A stretch of 36,565 nucleotides of DNA. It comes from Chloroflexota bacterium. GTDB lineage: Bacteria; Chloroflexota; Anaerolineae; Anaerolineales; Anaerolineaceae. The translations under genes and the position numbers were made by a program. The notes beneath the pieces are model-generated. The model saw only the letters and a program-made list of their open reading frames with translations, was not told where the DNA came from and did no database searches. This document shows positions 33,302-36,565 of the stretch, in pieces. The DNA lies in assembly GCA_012797815.1 (NCBI GenBank), contig JAAZOK010000005.1:1-36565 (forward strand), given 5' to 3'. How positions within the stretch are numbered: position 1 is the first letter of the stretch; every line of letters begins with the position of its first letter.

Positions 33302-33302
33302 C

Positions 33303-35186
33303 TTACAATCCTATCTGATGCCGCAGCTGCTGTGTTTTCTCAACCCAATTTCCCACATTCCAACGCCCAAAGACCCCCAGTGAACCCAGCGGATCGGTTC
33401 CAAAGTAGACCGGAATATGGATGACCGACAATCCGGCATGGGCAAACGCTTCATCCAGTGCCTTCTTCAATTCCACGGGGCTGCAGCCACCACTGATCGC
33501 CAACACTCCCGGCACGCTCTTTGCCATTTGGAGATAATCAACTGAACGGGTATGCCAGGTGGCAAACTGTTCCCCATATTGATCGATCTGCAATCCGGTA
33601 ATGGCTCCCATGCGGTTATTATCGAAGATGAGAATACAGCCCTTTGCGCCATATTCAACGCCATCGACAAGGATCTGCGGGTTCATCAAGAATGAACCAT
33701 CCCCGCTGAAAGCAAGAAAATACGGGGAATCCTCTCGGGCAGCAGATGCCAGCACTGCCGAAACGGCGAATCCCATGTAGCTGGCTCCGGTTTCGGTGAA
33801 GGTTTTTCCCGGTTCGTTGTCCGCAGCGATCTGAAAACCGTTCGCCTGCACATCCCCGGCATCGAAGATATTCACCACATTTTTATCGGCTGCCCAATCC
33901 AGGGCTGTCTTAATGGCAGCCGGCTGGGTGAGCACTTCTTTTTTCCAGAAGGCATCTTTCAAGATGGGATGATCAAAACGTTCCCGTTTGTATGCTTCCC
34001 ACTCTTCTTTCTTCTGCCGGCAGGCTTCCAACCAACCGGATGGTGTGGAAGATGTTTCCGGCATATTCTTTTCAAGCAGAGCATTCAATTTCTGCAGGGT
34101 AGCCGCAGCATCCCCCCATAGCGCCAGGGTATCCTGATAATGAAGGGCATCCCCCAGATCGGCATTGATATTGATCACCTGTTTAGCGTTCGGATAGCCG
34201 GTGCGGGAACAATCCGATTGACAGACCGCACGGGTTCCGATGGTGATCAGGAGATCGGCATTTTCCATGGCAAAGTTGCCGCACATGCTGCCCTTGGATC
34301 CTCCCACCCCCATACAGCGCGGGTGTGCGTACGGCACACTGCCGGTCGCGATGGGAGTAAGCACGCACACCGCATCACTTAGCTCAGCCAGGCGCAGGAT
34401 CGCTTGAGAAGCATTGCGTCCCCCTCCGCCCACCTTGATCAGCACCGACCGCGAGGCTTGGATCCATGCAAGCGCCTGCTCATAATCTCCCGCAGCAGCA
34501 CCCATGCCCGGCATAGCTCCGCACGGCAGTTCCCGTAAATTGAAATTTTTCAGGATCGCCGGTTGGGTATTCATCGGCATAGAGAGATAGAACGGACCCG
34601 CATGGTAGGGATGGTTGACTTTGTTCATCCCCCGGCGCAAAGCCGTGGAAAGAGACCAGGGTTCCTGCAGACTGTAGCCGCTGCCCATGGTTTCAAGCAT
34701 TCGTGGAAAAAGGAACTGCTCATGTTTGGGGATCTGCTGCATGTTAAATCCTTCATCCTGCGTGGTTTCATCCCCAAACAGATACCATACCCCAATCCCG
34801 TCCGAAGCCGGCACCAGTGAGGCTGCCAGAGCCTGAAAAGCGCCCGGACCAATCGAGGTGATCACCGCCGCCTTTTCATGCATCACCCAATTCAATGCTG
34901 CTGCCGCATGCGAAGCCTCGATCTCGTTATGTACTCCACAAACTTTCAGTAATCCTGCCCGGGCATAAATGCGCAAGACTTCGCCAATTTCCGTGGAACC
35001 GTGACCGAACACCGTGAAATATGTTCTGACCCCCTGCCGGAGCAGTCCCAAAACAAGCAGTTCGGAAAGCGTTGCATCGATCGTATGCGGGAGAGCTTTA
35101 TCTGCCAGCGCCGCATCCAGACTGCCGTATTGCGCTATAACGGCTGCGCGCTTTTCTCTCTCCTGCAGGATCTTTTTATATTCCAT
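33303..35186 (-). CDS. IolD-like ThDP-dependent enzyme
   Basis: 627 residues, close to the length of IolD (3D-trihydroxycyclohexane-1,2-dione hydrolase). Acetolactate-synthase superfamily order: pyrimidine domain with FTVFGHGSTEIGEVL (60s) and catalytic-type Glu88 in VHNEIEASHAAAAL; central domain (~200-370); pyrophosphate domain with SGDGSFLMNPQILVDGVEYG near 490-505 followed by the FDNNRMGAI part of the GDG...NN motif. IolD opens a six-carbon cyclic dione with water. Whether this one takes the same substrate cannot be read, because other IolD-pathway enzymes (IolE, IolB, IolC, IolJ) are absent nearby. First structural gene of the operon, 12 nt after the IclR gene, with AAGGG 7 nt before the ATG. 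Confidence 0.85.
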   Translation of the reverse strand: MEYKKILQEREKRAAVIAQYGSLDAALADKALPHTIDATLSELLVLGLLRQGVRTYFTVFGHGSTEIGEVLRIYARAGLLKVCGVHNEIEASHAAAALNWVMHEKAAVITSIGPGAFQALAASLVPASDGIGVWYLFGDETTQDEGFNMQQIPKHEQFLFPRMLETMGSGYSLQEPWSLSTALRRGMNKVNHPYHAGPFYLSMPMNTQPAILKNFNLRELPCGAMPGMGAAAGDYEQALAWIQASRSVLIKVGGGGRNASQAILRLAELSDAVCVLTPIATGSVPYAHPRCMGVGGSKGSMCGNFAMENADLLITIGTRAVCQSDCSRTGYPNAKQVININADLGDALHYQDTLALWGDAAATLQKLNALLEKNMPETSSTPSGWLEACRQKKEEWEAYKRERFDHPILKDAFWKKEVLTQPAAIKTALDWAADKNVVNIFDAGDVQANGFQIAADNEPGKTFTETGASYMGFAVSAVLASAAREDSPYFLAFSGDGSFLMNPQILVDGVEYGAKGCILIFDNNRMGAITGLQIDQYGEQFATWHTRSVDYLQMAKSVPGVLAISGGCSPVELKKALDEAFAHAGLSVIHIPVYFGTDPLGSLGVFGRWNVGNWVEKTQQLRHQIGL

Positions 35187-35198
35187 TCATTTCCCTTT

Positions 35199-35942
35199 TC
35201 AAGATCGTTTGAACTTGAGTCTGTCGGATAATTGTTTCCCGATCTGCATGATCTGGGGAGCAAGGGTTTGTATCTCTTTCAAACTCAAGCGAGCAGAAGG
35301 TCCCGAAATGCCGATGGCTCCAACCAGTTTTTCTCGGTAATCAAACACCGGAACGGAAATACAACGCACGTCATTATCAAATTCCTCATCGTCGATTGCG
35401 TAGCCCTTTTCCCGGACTGTTTCCAGTTCTTTTTCCAGGGCAGGCAAGTCTGTGATGGTCTTTGCTGTATGCCGTTCAAGCCCGGTAGGCAGCGGATACT
35501 TGCCAAAAGCCAGCATCACCTTCCCAAGCGCCGTGCAGTGCAGGGGCGCCAACTGCCCCACCTCCACATTCACCCGCAACGTAGAGGGAGATTCCATTTG
35601 ATCGACATATAAGGCTTTCCCCTGAGCATAGATCGCCAGATGCGAGCACTCCCCTGAAACTTCCACCAGCTTCTTTAAAAAAGGTTTGGCGGAATCCCGC
35701 AGCGGCATGCGGGTGATCACACTGCGGCTGAGGTTTACCAGCATCGGACCAAGGGTATAAGAACGCCCATCCCTTGCCTTTTGGACAAAGCCATTATTGA
35801 GAAGTGTATGCACCAACCGGGAAGCGGTGGATTTATCTACACCGAGTTGATCCGCCAGCTCGGTAATCCCGATACCATTTTCGCAATCTGCCATGATCGC
35901 CAGAATTTTTAACCCGCGCGCCAGTGATTGAATTTCTGCCAT
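35199..35942 (-). CDS. IclR-family transcriptional regulator
   Basis: 247 residues. N-terminal winged helix (SLARGLKILAIMADCENGIGITELADQLGVDKSTASRLVHTLLNNGFVQK) and a C-terminal effector domain (CSHLAIYAQGKALYVDQMESPSTLRVNVEVGQLAPLHCTALGKVMLAFG, ISVPVFDYREKLVGAIGISGPSARL), both typical. First gene of the nine-gene minus-strand operon and divergent from the semialdehyde dehydrogenase gene; a perfect 27-bp palindrome lies between them. Probably regulates both directions in response to a small pathway acid or aldehyde, as is usual for the family. Binding site and role inferred from position. Confidence 0.95.
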   Translation of the reverse strand: MAEIQSLARGLKILAIMADCENGIGITELADQLGVDKSTASRLVHTLLNNGFVQKARDGRSYTLGPMLVNLSRSVITRMPLRDSAKPFLKKLVEVSGECSHLAIYAQGKALYVDQMESPSTLRVNVEVGQLAPLHCTALGKVMLAFGKYPLPTGLERHTAKTITDLPALEKELETVREKGYAIDDEEFDNDVRCISVPVFDYREKLVGAIGISGPSARLSLKEIQTLAPQIMQIGKQLSDRLKFKRS

Positions 35943-35966
35943 AAACTGAATACTTTCCCTTGTTGC

Positions 35967-35993
35967 TTATTATGCAACGCTGTTGCATAATAA
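35967..35993. promoter_or_regulatory. Perfect 27-bp palindrome, probable IclR-regulator operator
   Basis: TTATTATGCAAC (35967-35978), spacer GCT, GTTGCATAATAA (35982-35993), 12-bp arms without mismatch. It sits 24 bp upstream of the iclR ATG and 71 bp upstream of the dehydrogenase ATG and contains -10-like CATAAT strings on both strands, so a bound protein could silence both. A TATAAT (35999-36004) lies just beyond on the plus strand. Confidence 0.85.
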
Positions 35994-36063
35994 TATTATA
36001 TAATCTACAAGAAGCGCCTGTCAATAGGCAAAGAGCAAAAGCCAACAACCCTGGAGGGAATCC

Positions 36064-36565
36064 ATGTCGGGAGTGGAAGAAGTATTCAACTTTATCAATG
36101 GACAATGGCAAAAACCGGGTGGAACTGCCGGAGTAAATATCCTGGATCCAGCCTCACAGGAAATAATCGCTCATTTTTCCAATTCTTCTGAGAAAAATGT
36201 AGAAACAGCCGTTACCGCCGCCTCAAACGCGTTCTCAAGCTGGCGGAACACGCCTGTGGTAGAGAGAATTCAGTATCTTCAAAATCTGCTGCACTTCCTC
36301 CGTTCAGAACAGGATGCCCTGGCAAGAATCATCACCCGTGAATGCGGAAAGACCTATAACGAATCATTGGGCGAACTAAAACGAGCCTTTGAAAATATCG
36401 AGGTGGCTTGCGGCGCTCCCACCTTCAGCCAGGGGACCTTTTCCGAAGATATTGCCCCGGGTATCGATGAGATCATGATCCGCCAGCCGGTGGGGATCAG
36501 CCTCATCATCTGTCCGTTCAATTTTCCAGCCATGATCGCTTTCTGGTTCATGCCATATGCTCTGG
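36064..36565 (+). CDS. mmsA: Aldehyde dehydrogenase, (methyl)malonate-semialdehyde type, N-terminal part
   Basis: First 167 residues, runs off the window. Starts FNFINGQWQ, NILDPASQEIIAHFSNSSEKNVETAVTAASNAFSSWR, and reaches REPVGxS-like IMIRQPVGISLIICPFNFPAMIAFWFMPYAL. The PFNFPAM segment is characteristic of CoA-acylating methylmalonate-semialdehyde dehydrogenases (MmsA/IolA), which turn malonate or methylmalonate semialdehyde plus CoA into acetyl- or propionyl-CoA. The catalytic Cys lies beyond the window. A strong GGAGGG ribosome site stands 6 nt before the ATG. Divergent from the IclR regulator, across the palindrome; it likely supplies the last step of the operon pathway. The same start is the usual partner of IolD in inositol breakdown. 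Confidence 0.9.
   Translation, partial: MSGVEEVFNFINGQWQKPGGTAGVNILDPASQEIIAHFSNSSEKNVETAVTAASNAFSSWRNTPVVERIQYLQNLLHFLRSEQDALARIITRECGKTYNESLGELKRAFENIEVACGAPTFSQGTFSEDIAPGIDEIMIRQPVGISLIICPFNFPAMIAFWFMPYAL

Overview
The window (about 36.6 kb, moderate GC) looks like chromosome of an anaerobic, saccharolytic bacterium. My best guess is Chloroflexota, class Anaerolineae. This is inferred from the gene mix: a secreted LVIVD-propeller/beta-helix protein, a GH57/DUF3536 enzyme, a PadR-HAAS pair, GPH sugar symporters, a GxGYxYP protein and lipoproteins with Ala/Pro/Glu linkers. No rRNA, tRNA, CRISPR array, insertion sequence or phage gene was seen.

Left block (1-4.9 kb, minus strand) is a LacI-controlled pentose-type locus: lacI and ribokinase overlap, then a consensus promoter with a LacI-like operator drives a zinc-type alcohol dehydrogenase, RbsD, an unrecognised TIM-barrel-like protein and a sugar-binding lipoprotein cut by the window edge. 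Perfect TTGCGCAA palindromes lie twice at the lacI promoter and once at the dehydrogenase promoter, which defines a small regulon.

Middle block (5-25 kb) is mostly unlinked genes: AMP nucleosidase, several membrane proteins (one built from a ~50-residue repeat), a lipoprotein with an oxidoreductase-molybdopterin-like fold, an Ntn-hydrolase lipoprotein, an ABC exporter, an SDR, the large secreted propeller/beta-helix protein, a GH57 enzyme, the PadR-HAAS pair, a sulfatase-superfamily membrane enzyme with a small membrane partner, and a DeoR regulator with an MFS transporter. The best regulatory find is upstream of the molybdopterin-like lipoprotein: a ~106-nt leader that matches the Moco riboswitch, in a short form missing one arm (the form linked to the tungsten cofactor), followed by an intrinsic terminator.

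Right block (25.4-36.6 kb) is one tightly packed minus-strand operon of nine genes: IclR regulator, IolD-like ThDP enzyme, split transketolase (N and C subunits), RpiB/LacAB-type isomerase, GPH symporter, Gfo/Idh/MocA dehydrogenase, GxGYxYP putative glycoside hydrolase and a second GPH symporter. A methylmalonate/malonate-semialdehyde dehydrogenase gene (IolA/MmsA type) starts divergently and runs off the window. A perfect 27-bp palindrome sits between the divergent genes. The content resembles a cyclitol or branched-sugar degradation pathway but lacks the canonical iolB/C/E/J genes in view, so it may be an undescribed route.

Several regulator genes (lacI, padR) appear to be transcribed as leaderless mRNAs, with the -10 box only 6-11 nt from the start codon.
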